Shown here: in pieces, positions 50,536-62,850 of the stretch
Layout: every line of letters starts with the position of its first letter
Position numbering within the stretch: position 1 is the first letter of the stretch
NCBI GenBank assembly: GCA_000727475.1
Contig: KL647289.1
Coordinates: forward strand, 5,810,776-5,874,775
DNA: 64,000 nt
Reading direction: 5' to 3'
DNA from: Sarcocystis neurona
Lineage: Eukaryota > Apicomplexa > Conoidasida > Eucoccidiorida > Sarcocystidae
Made by a program: the position numbers and the translations under genes
Notes under the pieces: generated by a model
The model's input: the letters and a program-made list of their open reading frames with translations, nothing else
What the model was told of the DNA's origin: nothing
The model's database searches: none

Positions 50536-53500
50536 ATGAGTGCACGTAAACGGAGCAAGAAGGGGGGCCGCTCTCGGCGGCGTGCAGCTCGGCTGCCGGC
50601 TGCGGCAGCAGAAGCGGCGCTGTCGCGTCTGCGCGGAGGCGGAGAAGGAACAGGAGGAGCAGGAGAGAGCAGCAGCGTGCCGAGTTCGTTCGTGATTCGC
50701 CGCGGCCGGCTGACGTCGGCTGCACGGCAGTTGGTGCGAGACATGCGGCGGGTGATGCTGCCGCACTGCAGCGAGCGTCTTAGAGAGAGACGCAGCAGCA
50801 AGCTGAAGGACTACTTGGCTGCTGCGTCCCTGCTGGGAGTCACTCATCTACAGCTGTTTACGCAGACTGACGCCGGCTTCTACTTCAAGCTTGTCCAGCT
50901 TCCTGCAGGCCCCACACTCTCTTTCCGCGTGCTACGCTTCTCGCTTGTTCACGACGTGCAGTGTTACCAACAGCAGAGGAAGAGGAACGCACGTGCACCG
51001 GACGCACGCGACTTCCTCCACCCGCCGTTGCTCATTCTCAGTCCCCAGACGGCAGCAAATAAAAACAGACAGACAGGAGCAGTGGGAGGTGCCGCAGCGC
51101 GAAACGGAGAAACGAAAGACGGAGGAGGAGGAGGAGGAGAGGGGCAGGAGCAGGACGTGGAGGGCTTGGTAGCAAGGGTCGTCAAAAGCGCCTTCCCACC
51201 TATCGATATACGCACTGTCGCAGTAAGCGCCGAGAGAGACGCACTGTCTCAGTAAGCACGGAGACGTCCTGCATGCACGAAAACAGCTGCCGTCCGTATA
51301 CGGCACTTCGACTTGTCAACCTGAACGGCTCTGTATCTATCTGGCAATCCCTCGGGACCCTCACTCCAATACCTCTGCTGCCTTCTCTCCACATAACTGT
51401 CCAGCAGCGTCTGTCTCTCTTCGTGTGCAGCGATCTGTGCATATACCCACATATATGTACAAATATGTGTACACACATATGTTTGCGTCTATTTGGCACG
51501 TGTGACCGGGCGCTGTTTTGAGCTAATGAACTACGATGACATTGCGACCACTGGTGTGGTGGCGGCTTGCCAGTAAAGTAGAGGCCGAGAGGTGACGAGC
51601 TCGGTGTTGGACATGGTTTTGCCGGATGAGGACAGGCGGTCTGTTTACCGCCGAATGCCCGTCCGTCATTCTCCTTCGTTTCACCGGTGTGTTGTAGGTG
51701 GACACTTGGCGCATTCGCGACTGTACTTTGCTCTCCTACGTGCTCCTACATGCAGGGCAGATCTGTCGGCGTTTGCTTCGCCTACGGCGCACAGCCACTT
51801 GTGCGGTGTACACAGAGTGCCACGGCATCGTCTCTTGTGCGTGTCCGCAGCTTCGGGACTGTCGTCGCGTGGTTCTCTTTCGCCGGGACTGTGGCGCTTC
51901 CGACACTTCTGCGCCTTCTTCGCTAAACGGCCAGAAGTCAACGTTCCAGTACCAACTGCGCCAGTACGCTGTCGTGCGGCGAGTGGCGCAGGACAGTACG
52001 CAAGTAACACCGGGAGTGCGTGCACTTGTTGAGGCAGGGGGCAGCAGAGTAGCGGCAGACCGCATGCTGCAGCAACAATTCGGTATATCGCTTCAGTCAG
52101 ATAGTGTGGTGTCTGCTGATGAAAGGCGAATGATTGGCACCAAGAATAAGGTCGACAGTAGCACGAGTGACGGACGACGACCGAGTGCCGCGGCGGCAGC
52201 AAATGCGGATGCTGAAGAAGTGTCAAATGGGGACACAGTGAAGGCGGGAAAGACTGGAAGAGATGCTGCAGCATTTGAAGCATCAGGAGAGCGGGCTGAA
52301 GCCGAGGCGACACGGAAGAGGAAGCAACAGCGTCCAGAGCAGCGGAAGAAGGAACAGGAAGATGCAGCGTCGTTGCGGCAGCGCTGGGGTGTGGAACAGG
52401 GAGCCGGGTACGAGGAGCGAGCAGCTGGCGGGGAAGAGCGGCAGAAGCGACGACGCGCGTGCGGCGATATCTGTGAAGCGACGCTGGCACGTGAACATGC
52501 CACAACAGCAGAAACGGATGACGAAGAAGGGCTCTCGTTCGATGTTGCAGAGGTGGGAACAGGTGATGCTGCAGGTCTGGCGCACGGCATTTCTGCTGCA
52601 CGGAGAAGCAGGGAGGGTTTACTGCTGCTGAGTGTAGCAGCAGCAGCGCAGCAGCGGGAGAAGAAGCAGAGTGCCCGTGTGGCAGGGGCTGCTGATACGG
52701 ACGCCGCAGAAGAGAACCGCGTCCCGCGAGCACTGGCGAGTGAAAACGAAATTGACGGGGACGACCAACTGATTGCTACTGCAGCTGAAGTAGCTGCACA
52801 AAGAGAGGTAGCAGGTGAAGCGGCAAGCGTGGAGGGGGAGGATTTGAATAAACAGAAAAATGAAAAAGTGAAGATGAACGTTTCTCTTGTGGAGCTGGGC
52901 CCACGCATGCACCTCGAATTAATCAAGGTCGAGGAGGACGTGTGCTCCGGTGCAGGTAACCGAGAAATGCATCCGTTTGAACTCACGTGTTCGCGCTGGC
53001 TTTGTGTAGGCAGCGTGTCTCTGACGGGTGCAGCACACATCTTACAATGCTTCTTGTGTGGGCATGCTTCCACGTACACGAGAGCGGCCGAACTCGACGC
53101 GTGAATACTGGAACGTTCACGAGCAGAAAGGCAAACAGAAAAGTCGGCGGGTCTTTTTTTGCCCACCCTGTTTTGGCTCCTTGTGTGTCCGCACAACCTG
53201 TTTATGAACACGCGTGTGTCACTGTGTGTAAGCGACGCTGGGCCGTGTGCGCGTTGCGTAGACAAAGTGTGGGAGGGTAGCTGTATTTGCGTGCGATCCT
53301 TTAAGTATGGAGGGTACTGAAAGGCAGGCACCTTGGCAGGGCGTGAGTGAAAGTTAATCACTCGCCCATTCTCTCAGTGTGATATGCTGCTTGATGAAGT
53401 CGCATTTTTCTGTTAACTCGGATACACAAGGATACGTACTCTGTGTGTGCGTACGCACGACGCGTGCACGTAGCTGTGTACAGACGCAGTCATCCCACAA

Positions 53501-56500
53501 TTTCACCTCTGTCCATCTCGCGCGTGAGGCCTGAACTGCAGCAAGTACTACTGTCGTCTCTGGTCATGTACTTCTGTGGAAGCTTCATGCGGTGGGGGCA
53601 CAGAAAATGCTCAAGGATCCCGTCAACGCAGCGCTGTCTCCCAGCTCGCATGACTGTATCAGTTTTATACCGATGTGCGCTTTCTGTGTCTCAGCAGCCC
53701 GCCGTCCATCGCCGCCATCTGTCAGTTGAGTTGCACAGCGATAGCAGCCGTCGCATGCCAACGTCTTCAGAAGTTGTAGATAGGTAGATAGGCGGGTATG
53801 CCTTGGTAGCTGTCTGCATGAACTTGCATTACGTGTAGCGAGTACGTTGTCAAACACAGTGCTATATATAGTATAATATGTTTTGTGTGTACACACGTGT
53901 ACTCCTATGCACGTGCGCATGCGCGGCATGTCGTGTCCGTCCGCATGCTTGCAAAAGAGGTGCACATTTTCACCCCCCACGCTCTTCCCTACGTCTCTGC
54001 GTGCGAACTCGTGTGGGTCCTGCGCACGCCATCGATTCCCATAGTTTCTCTGGTGTACACGTGTTAATCCTGAGGGTATTCAACATGTTGATGTGTATAC
54101 ATATAGATTCGCGGTGTAAAGCCTCCGACACGTGAACCTGAGGAACGGAAATGGAGGAGAACAGTCGTGCGCTGATGCGCTGCAAGACAAACCGTGTGAT
54201 AATGCCGTGTCAGTAAACAGAAGCGAGATTTTGTGTCGTTCCTTTTAACGCTTCGCAGTCATGTCTCTTCGGTTTTCCTTATTCGTGCATGAACACATCT
54301 GCAGTCGTGACACAGGCGAGTTGTTGCGCAGAATCTGAGTTGTTGGTTGTCATGTTCTTCTGCGTATCTCGGCGGAAGTGCTTGTGCAGAAGTGCAGCGC
54401 GTTTGTCAGTACCTGTATTGTTGCCCCTTCTCCCTGCTGTTCTCTGCAGATGCGTTTCTCCGTAGACGTTTGAATTTGTAGCAGGAGCTGTCTTTTGTTT
54501 TAGATCTTTGTCCATGCATGAATGTGCCCACGCTCTTGTGCACAGATGATCAAACGCGTGTACTTTGCAGTCTGTGTGTCTTACGTGTTTGCAGTTGTCT
54601 TTCATAACTTCGTCAAGAAGACGTCTGGGGAGGTTTTAGAACTCCAGAAGAGAGAAGCTGCTCTTAGGAGACAACGAGAGTACGTCTAATGCTCTTATGT
54701 GGTTCCTGCTGCTGTCGTCCTGCTGCAGCTGCTGTGCAGAGTGAAACACGCTGCTTCAGTAGCCGCGATTCCGTCCTGTTCGTGCATGCGGCTGGTACAC
54801 AGGACTAGCGGTATCACTGTTGTGGAAGCTGTAGACACCACGGTCTGGCGCGAAGGAATGTGATGCGGAGGAGCGTACGTTGGTCACATTTGTGCACGGC
54901 GTATATGAGAAGGGTCAATCCGTACTCCGCCGCTACGTTTTCGGCGTCGGCGTCGAATGACTGAAAGAGTCCTCGTCAGTGGGAGCTGATCGTTGAACTT
55001 CTCGCTCACGTTCATCCACATGAGGTACATCACTAAGTTCTACGACAATATAACCCCACAGTCATCACAGCTGATTTTTTTTTGTGGCGGATGTGTAATT
55101 GATGTTGTGAGTGCATAGATTGGTTGTGGACTATGCCTGCAAAGGACTCTCCTCGCTATCGTCATCGCCACCACAGGCGTCGTAGTGAGGATACGTATGC
55201 GTACGTATGCATACGTACGTACATACGTACACGTGTACGCGTACATACACACACGCACAACTGCGTAGATACATGGGTGTACACACATACCTGTGTACGT
55301 GTCTGTGCGCGTGTACTGGGATAAAACGTGCGCGCATGTATTGTATATTCACGTGAAGGTATCAGTCTGCACCGTTGTCCCCCACGTGCGCGGTTGCGAA
55401 CGTATTATCAAAGCAGAGGTGGTCTGCTATCAATGTAAAATGCCTTTCCGTCTATTTTTATTAAGATTGTGGTCATGGTTATTTTGTTCTGTAAACGAAA
55501 TGCACGCAAAACACATGACGTTGGGAGGCGGGAGCGGATTACATGCACATGCATGGTGTCGTCAGCACGAAGTGTACGAAGGGCAAAGGCTCGCGGAAGG
55601 CCAGCTCTCGTGCTCTGCCACCAGTGCAGGGGGCCTACAGTGTCGACTGAATGTGCAAGCAAGTGATACATGTATATATATATGTATATATGTGTATATG
55701 TATATAGCTGTGCCACACGTCACAAAAACTTGAACGCCAACAAATTCTTCCAGCTAGGACTTCATAATTTATACACCTAAGGTATGCGCAGCTGCTGTGT
55801 CGTGTCTCCCTCGTGCTGCAGAAATTTACATATCTACCTGTAGTGTGGTGTCGCCACACGAATAGCAGCAGGCATTTCGCAACAGCAGAGCGATGAGGTG
55901 CTTTGCGTAGAGACAGATATCTGTAGATTTATATGTGTGTATGTCTATAAATGTATCTCGTTGGCTTGTCGCCTAGAGTACCTGTCAATCTACGGAGACA
56001 CTGTTCAGCCAGCGGACGCCGCTATTTTTTAGCCAGTTTTTCCCTCAGGAGAAAGAGAAACAAGACGTGTACGGTAAAAGAAGGAGAGACACGGTGCCTC
56101 TGCTCGCTGATGCCGCAGATACCTGCTGTTTACGAGAAAGCCTGCCGTCGTTCGTTGGTACTTGAAGCACTCTGCTTGAGCGTGTCATACTTTTTTCTAC
56201 CTCTGTTTCCTGCTGCTGCGTGTCCCGTGTGTCGACTTAGGAAAGAAAGAGTGGCAGTACAAAAGGCGTTCAAGCAGAACCTTCAGAAAAAAGAGCGATG
56301 GAAAGACGCGCATCGCAGCGGCTGCGGTAAAAGCGACGACCACTTGCCCAGCGGCGACTGCGCACCAGATGCAGGATCGTCGGAAAGAGTGAGAATGAGG
56401 GAACTGAAGAGCGCCTTGTTGGAGGAACCCACTAATCTGCAAGGCAGCATGGGTGGAGGTGCTCTTGCCGCAACAGGACGGAATCATCTTCGAACTGGTG

Positions 56501-56538
56501 ACCCAACGGAAGGGTGCGTGGCACAGCAGAAAGGGTAG
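50536..56538 (+). CDS. PPAN: Peter Pan / SSF1 ribosome biogenesis factor (Brix domain)
   Basis: SSF1/PPAN is a nucleolar Brix-domain protein required for 27S pre-rRNA processing and 60S subunit assembly. Exons are 50536-51222 (donor gtaagc), 51851-52955 (acceptor gtccgcag, donor gtaacc), 54595-54679 (acceptor gtgtttgcag, donor gtacgt) and 56241-56538 (acceptor cgacttag). Phases 0, 1 and 2 match and the total is 2,175 nt, 724 residues. Family motifs are in order: SFVIRRGRLTSAARQLVRD, SSKLKDYLAAASLLGVTHL, QLPAGPTLSFRV, FPPIDIRTVA, CRRVVLF, SLVELGPRMHLELIKVEE and VVFHNFVKKTSGEV, then a basic coiled tail. Human PPAN has about 470 residues; the excess is mainly an Ala/Glu/Arg-rich insert of roughly 280 residues before the ELGPRM motif. 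The N-terminus is basic (RKRSKKGGRSRRR), as expected for nucleolar targeting. Confidence 0.95.
52956..56240 (+). other. two long PPAN introns around an 85-nt exon
   Basis: Introns of 1,639 and 1,561 bases flank the short third exon. They hold short (TA)n runs near 55200-55260 and 55670-55700 but little triplet repeat. A few frames of 80-150 codons occur in them and none shows conserved features. Confidence 0.8.
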
Positions 56539-56775
56539 ACGGTTTACAGAAGGAAGACACGCACGACCGTGTGAGTGCTCCCATGATTTAAGAACAGCTA
56601 CGGCCACAATCTGACTTTGTGCAGTGGATCACGCAAGCCCGCCACTCGAGGGTCGGCTAAGATCTCTAACCGGGGTTGACATGGGCGTGATTGTTTGTAC
56701 AACGACAGCAGCAAGACAGACAGAGAAGTTGCAGGAGCTGTTTCGACACCAGCAGCGTTGGCTCCATGATTCTGA

Positions 56776-58003
56776 TCAATGTGATACACGGAACGTTGTA
56801 TATTCCCTTTGACTGTGTGGGGAGAAACGAAGCGATACAACCTTCGTATTTTCAGTTAGAAAGGGAGCTTTAGGGGGAGTTTTGGGGGGGTTGCCTATGT
56901 GCGCGTCTTGTGTAAATATGCATCCGTTTGCGTGTGGACACACCGGGGCGCTATTTTCGCCTCTTGAAGTATTTTGGAGACATTTCGACCGTAAAAACAG
57001 AAAAAAGCAGTTAAAAGGATTCACGAATATAAGCTCTTTGTGCACGCGTAGGTAGCCAGCACCTGAGGCGGAGTCTGACGCTGTCAGGAACTCCAGCGGG
57101 CGCATTCAGCGATTCATTTGGTGCACGCGTTGTCTGCGATCCCGTCTCCCACGGCTGTATACGCTGCATGGATTCGCTCACAGTGCAGGTCTGCAGGAAG
57201 CAGGAGAAATTCACCGTGCCACCAGTGTTTCTTACCTCATTTAGTTCGGTATCACCATGCACAGGGCACACCTAGACAGTATACTTGCCCGTGAGCCTCG
57301 TTGGTGGTAACGAATTGTTGTGCTTGTTTTGTAGGGAGAACTGCTCTTCCACCTTGGATTTACGGTCAAAAGGAAACACTGAGGCGGATAAAAGCTGTGA
57401 CAGAGCAGCAGGAGAGCGGTTTCGGAGTGAGTGCCGAGGCGCACTCGTCAGTCCTTGCGCCACAGTCTCAGCAGCTGGCGGCCAGAGAAATGAAAGTGGT
57501 AAATTAAAGGCGTACCTCAAACGGAAAGGTGGGAGCATTGTCAACGTAGAGGGCAAAACTAGTAAAAGAGACGCGTCTGCGGTGCTCCGTAGGTATGAAG
57601 AGGCGACTGCTCGCCAAAGCGGAGGCACCGTGCCCTAAGTGGGAAAAACTCAGTTGCGGACGTTTCGGTAGTAATAAGAGTATTGCGCCGTTCGAAGTAG
57701 TTCTCGTTGTCTTCGGGTAAATTGAGCTTAAAGAGGTCCACAAATTTGTGTGTGGTAGCACCTGTGTACAAATATGTTAGACGTGGGTGGCGATACCGAT
57801 ACACGTGCATCCCATGGAAAACAAGCTGCACAATGCAAGAGCATCGTGTGTTACGAGGGCGTATTAAGGCCTTACGTTAAAACGTAACGCCGCGCCATTG
57901 TCCCGCCTGGTATCTTCCCCTGGCACGCTGTCAAGACGAAGAGCCGCTTCTCGCTCAAGCCTGGAGACGTGCGTACATCTCGAAGGCGAGGAACGCCACG
58001 CAT
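56776..58003 (-). CDS. unknown protein, 241 residues, eight small exons
   Basis: I do not recognise the product. Exons are 58003-57876, 57825-57797, 57761-57629, 57558-57516, 57394-57353, 57271-57236, 57190-57063 and 56962-56776. The total is 726 nt and all seven junctions match in phase. Better splice sites include donors gtaagg, gtaaga and gtacgc and acceptors cttcctgcag and ctgtcacag. Segments are SEKRLFVLTACQGKIPGG, HKFVDLFKLNLPEDNENYF, FALYVDNAPTFPFE, ESMQRIQPWETGSQTTRAP and the C-terminus HSQREYTTFRVSH. Several exons are micro-exons of 29-43 nt. The 29-nt one is followed by an intron of only 35 bases and is the weakest element. It converges with PPAN, with 237 bases between the stop codons. 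Confidence 0.55.
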
Positions 58004-59471
58004 GGATATAAATAGGTGCGTAGATATACATATATATATATATATGTACACTTGCACGTGCACACCGGCTGCGTACACGAGTGTGTCCTTACATGCGGAA
58101 ACAGTAAGCGTGTGGGCGAATAATGTTACTCGGCAGTGGGCTTTACACGGCTGTTACCTCCACTCGAATTATTTGTTCAGTCTCGAGCGTGTGCCACCGG
58201 CCTCTGCAGGCGTGCACAGCAAAGTAGAAAAGGTGGAAGGAGTTGTTGAATGACAGCGCAATGAAGTGTACTGGCGTTCTGACGCCTTCGAATTTGCATC
58301 CATTGCAGTCAACGTAGCCTCAGTAAGTGTGCCCTTTCTCTTGATTGACGATACGGTCAACTACTGCTCCCGCTTAACATATCCACCCACGCAGTGAGAA
58401 TGATCAGTTTTCGTCGCACGTTCGGAGGGTTACAGTCCCGCGAGTGGATCACTATTATCCTGGCGATATCACCATTTTGTAGAGCAGGACGCGTCCGAGT
58501 ACCTCCGACATGGTTATTTCGAGGGGAGTGGCAGAAACACCAGAGTACGTCTCACGAGGACGTTGTGGTCTTTCTTCAGAAGACTACTTTCTGTTGTAGA
58601 CCAAGACAGGCCCCACCTGTCGTGTGTCACTGAGCGCCGGAGTGTGGATGCGATTTGATGTTGATAAGGAAGTATGGTCATGAAGCGTGTCTGTCCGATG
58701 CGTTAGCGGTAGTAAAAGTGCTGCAGAGGGGAAATGCGCGGGAGTTTTCAAGCACTTCCGTTTCTGCCCATGCGCTGTCACCATGTAGGTTTAGACTGTG
58801 TGTCCGCAGGACTGCATGCTGTATTTCAGTGAGCAGGCTACTCTGCTGCACTGTCACCGGTGCTGTATTTCGATTATTCTACGGCCTGCCACGTGCCAAC
58901 GTCGCAGAGTTTCTGTACGGATTTCCGTCTCGGAGGGCCAGAGTCACCCTTAGATGGCTGATTTTTCCGTTTAGTCTAGCAGTGGACCTGTTTATACCAC
59001 CCGGCCGGGGCAGGCTTTTTTTTTTGCATCGTGATGCTACCATTATATCTTCGGAAAACGAGGATCGAAGTCTTGTGCAATTGAACAGGTGTTTGGAGAG
59101 CAACCCTTGACACTTTTACTCCCAAGTAGTAATCCTGTCAGCGTCGTACACTTCCCTGGAAACGTTGTCATTTTAAACCGTTCGGAACCAAAACCAGGTG
59201 CTCCCGAACACAATACGTTGGACGAGAGCGATGCATTTGATAAGTGTGCGGTGTCATAAGATGCGTCAAGACGGATGCGGATGTCAAATTCCTTCTTGGA
59301 AGCAAGGTACACTGGCGTCATAGGATGCTTAAGACTGATGCAGATGTCAAACCGCTTCTTGAAAGCGACGTACACTGCTTGGTGAGGCGGCTGCTACACT
59401 GCCGGTGACTGCGGAACTGTGCCAAATAGTCAACAGCTCTTGCAAACTTTTATTTTCCTTTCCGTTGCCAG
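58004..59471 (+). other. upstream exons of the 59472 gene, structure unresolved
   Basis: Plus-strand segments look coding: ALHGCYLHSNYLFSLERV ending near 58223, RNEVYWRSDAFEFASIAVN (58257-58322, strong gtaagt donor), DMVISRGVAETPEYVSRG (about 58500-58590) and ATIISSENEDRSLVQLN (about 59035-59085). They probably belong to the next gene, but some joins would need introns of only 33-40 bases. I therefore do not assemble them. A short (TA)n run at about 58028-58045 separates them from the start of the minus-strand gene. Confidence 0.4.
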
Positions 59472-61874
59472 GGCTGTGGTGCCAGACCTCACGGTGCACT
59501 TGCAGGTGGTCTCACCGATGCTTCGTGCACTGAACTTATCCTACGACAGGAGGCGTTGGCGGCTTTACTGGGAAGATTGAGAGCTCTGCTGCCGTAGCCC
59601 TCTAGGTGCATCTGAACTCTCCGCTTTCCCGATTTTCTAGTGTCCTTCCGCGCAGCTAGTAGAGAAGCCTGTGTATCGCCGTAGTTCGAGCTGGTTGCGA
59701 CACGCGAAATCTAGATTACCGCACAGCATAGCCTACTACCGACTGCTGTACTGAAGACAACGTCCCCTGTCTAGACAAAGGAATGTCACCGGTACGTTCT
59801 GCGTTTCGGAAACCGGATCCCAAGGTCTGTAACTGCTGCCTCCTTGCGTGCCTGCGTTTCACGCATGCACTTACACCCTACGTCGTGACCGCATTTCCCC
59901 GCGTGCACTTACACATGGCGAGAAGCGCCAATGCCACTTATTTTCAGTGTTCGTACAGAGCCCTTCGTTTCCGCCGTACGCTTTGCGTACCTCCGAGAAA
60001 GTATAGGCAGAAAGGGAGAAGCAGGAGCAGACCTCAGCTTCGCTGAGACCGGTGCTGTGCGGTGGTAGAGCTGGACAGTTCGAAAGACACTCCGGCTTTG
60101 CCAAAAAGCACACAGGCTTTGGATGGACAGAAGTATCTATCCGTATACGTCCACCGAATGGTAATACAGAATGTAACACAAATTTTAGTCACGGTGTAGT
60201 AGTGTCATGTTGTAGTAGGAGGTATCCTGTTATTCTTCTGTCAACGTTGGGGAGTTCACAGCACTGGGAGTTGTGTGGAACACATCCATTTGCTCTCGCT
60301 ACGAGTGGGAGTTCGCATTGCTTCCAGAAGAGACAGCAGCGACGGCAGCAATGGTGAGGTGAAAGCTCAAGGGAGAAAGTGACACGACTGTTACTTACGG
60401 AGCCGCCTACCCCAAGACTGCCTACATACCGCGGACACCGCATCATCGACAAGCTTACGACGTCGAACGCCTACGTTGGTAGCCTTTGTTGGTGGTGAAA
60501 AGGCACCTCACGTGTTGAGCCTCGCAAGTAATAGCTGTTGGTCCCAGTTACACGTAAGCGACACTCACAGAAACGATGGTGGGAGCCCTCAGGTTCCCGC
60601 GTCCCTCACACACCCTCGCAAATACGGATAAGTGTGCTTTCCGAAACACTCTTACCTTAGAAAACGGCAGCCGAGCCCACGCTCAAAACTAATCCACGTC
60701 CAAGACACGGATGATGTTCTGTTTCCGCGTTCTTGGGATGCGTAGTTAGGGTATTTTGTCGTTCCCTGTGCCGCCTCCCTGTCATTCAGAAGAGTTCGAC
60801 CTCGGCGCACGGGGTGCAGAACACGTCGGCGTGGATTTCTTCCCCGTATTGAGCACGAATGGGATCAAGTCAGGCCCTATGCCGGCCGACGTGCGCCAGC
60901 GATCTCAAGCGGTAAAAACAGGCACTCGCGAGTGTGGCAACGGGTGGTACTTGACAGCTGCGGTCGCGACCTTCTTGCTTTTTCCGGCCACTTTATTAAG
61001 ATGTACATGCGGGCGACGGCAAGAAAGCCGGTTGGGGCGTCTCCTGGCGGCGGCTCTCAAGCTTCACTCGTGCCAGACGCCCCTAACTCAGACTTTGCCA
61101 CAGGAACACTTCCGAACGCTGAAAGCAGCAGCACCGCTTCTGTCCCTTCCATCGTAGAGCTTCCTCCTAAAGATACCACCGAGCATCCAGTAGTACCAGT
61201 TACACCGTCGAATGTACATTTTGTAATCCGTTCGATGGAATGTGGATACAGTAAACTGATTTTTCTGGGTGGACTGCCGGACCATCTTTCATAAACCATC
61301 AGAAACATCTCCCCCATCCGTGTGCGACCCATGCGCGACGGAAAACACGGCCTTCGTCATGCCTGCAAATGCCGCGCTATCACGTGGCCGCACAGGAGTC
61401 AACGGCGTAGTAGGGGCAGCGCTGCTGACGCAGGCGTGGACACACAGGATATCGTCCACACCATTACAGTTGCGTCAAGTGACTTCGCGTTTGCACCGTG
61501 AAGCTTACAAGAATGCCCTAGAGAAGACGAAGGGTCGTTTGATAAAAATCTCTGATGAAAAAGGCATCCCTCTTTTTCCCACGAGGCAACTATTTACGTT
61601 CCTCCGTGCAAGAGACCCTCCGTGGAACCGTGACGCCGTCGGCATCCGCGCAGAGCTGGTATTTCTGGATAAGTTAAACCTACACTCTGCTCTCTTCGGA
61701 AACCTCTGCAATCGCCTCCTGCTCTACGTCGTCCCTCCTAGTGCGAGTGCAGAAGATTCCGACTTCTACAAAGCTTGTGAGGATACGTCACCCCCTTGCA
61801 CTAACACCCACGCTGCACCTGAACGCAATCCCTCCACAGTCCAGATATTCAGAGTGTCGGAAGTGATGAAATGA
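59472..61874 (+). CDS. unknown protein, C-terminal 474 residues in nine exons
   Basis: I do not recognise the product. Exons are 59472-59593, 59775-59824, 59948-60000, 60116-60160, 60219-60353, 60403-60478, 60790-60911, 61001-61250 and 61303-61874, total 1,425 nt, with every phase matching. The best sites are the acceptor ctgtcattcag before exon 7 and donors gtaata, gtgagg and gtaaaa. Segments are LILRQEALAALLGRLRALLP, VTGTFCVSETGSQVFVQSP, KYLSVYVHRMEVSCYSS, GVVWNTSICSRYEWEFALL, HVGVDFFPVLSTNGIKSG, a Ser/Pro/Thr-rich linker, then RLHREAYKNALEKTKGRL, RARDPPWNRDAVGIRAEL and C-terminus IFRVSEVMK. The start lies upstream, probably near 58 kb. A second frame through exons 4-6 is also open but ends in a stop at 60483. 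Confidence 0.55.
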
Positions 61875-62569
61875 CCTGACATTCTGGTACTCATGTAGAC
61901 ATCGCCGCGATGCTCTTTTGCATGTCAAGTTGCTTTTTAAGCTCACGAATGCCTGGTTGTCAAATTTGTGTCAGACTTGCGATACTGTCACAGTTGCGGC
62001 TATGTTCATAACCGTGGACGGGTGTGTACAGCAGATAAGAGATCCCTGAACACAAGCAGCTCGCTTACATGCGTAGTGTCTACCACACCACTGTCCCTAA
62101 GATTACGGGAGGATTCCGTTTAGATGAACGGAACTCTGTTTTGTAAAGTGCGAGCATCAGACTGCGATCTAGAGGTAGATGAACTGCATTGCAACCTTTT
62201 GTTCTGAAGTGTCATACTCACGCACGTCCAAATACAGGTGCGCATCTCCAGTTTCACTTTTTACGCAGACTGTCAGACAATTCTGGATGCCCTACATCTT
62301 GTAAAGGCATATAATGTCCGCAGTCAGGGAGCCGACGTGACGCGTGTTTGACTGTCAGCATTTTGGATGGGAAGGGCTGCGCAGGGGCGTACGCCGTATC
62401 GTATTGCATCACAGTGGATGAAGACCCTCCGGGTCGCTGCACAGCGGGGCTTAAGTGCAGGACTCACCGCAGAAGTGCCTGATGACCAAGAATGTTCGTT
62501 TGCACGCGCGGCTAGAGCGTTCGAAAACAACACATTGCGTTGGTTGTGGATTCGGCGCATGCAGCCCAG
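61875..62569 (+). other. intergenic sequence and 5' exons of the 62570 gene
   Basis: From 61875 to about 62260 I see nothing coding. Near 62269-62300 a tttttacgcag acceptor and gtaaag donor bracket CQTILDALHL. Further frames at 62362-62460 (AYAVSYCITVDEDPPGRC) and 62461-62545 (EVPDDQECSFARAARAFE) look coding on the plus strand but do not chain in phase. Confidence 0.35.
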
Positions 62570-62850
62570 GAGCGGACGACGTACCCCAGCGTCGATTTCG
62601 CAGGCTCACCGTTCACGTCCCTCGTAAGGTTTTACATTCTTGACAAACAATTCGTGCCGCCTCAGCTGCGCAGTGTACCTGTGACCCAGGAAGTGGGATG
62701 CCTCACGGTGACGAAGTGCAGAACGGGAGACCTGGCAGACGTCTCCGTGTGAGCGTGACTAAAATCCAGTTAAGTTGGGAGATGCGGTGGCAAAGCGCAC
62801 AGCATTTTCGATTTATGGCTTCCGGACAATGGGGGAGCTTATCCTTGTGA
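62570..62850 (+). CDS. unknown protein, last two exons
   Basis: Exon 62570-62623 (acceptor gcagcccag, donor gtaagg) encodes ERTTYPSVDFAGSPFTSL. Exon 62674-62850 (acceptor cagctgcgcag) continues in phase 0 with CTCDPGSGMPHGDEV, then SVTKIQLSWEMRWQSAQHF and ends SGQWGSLSL before a TGA. I do not recognise it. A minus-strand frame over the last exon (62942-62703) also looks protein-like, so strand is not fully certain. Confidence 0.4.

Noticed and set aside
49848..50801. 317-codon minus-strand frame
   Set aside because: It overlaps the 5' part of the PPAN gene, which is certain, and shows no conserved motif of its own.
60038..60483. Separate small gene ending at 60483 in the alternative frame
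   Set aside because: Codon pattern and continuity with the later exons favour the other frame; the alternative meets a stop at the next junction. Retained as a finding for testing.
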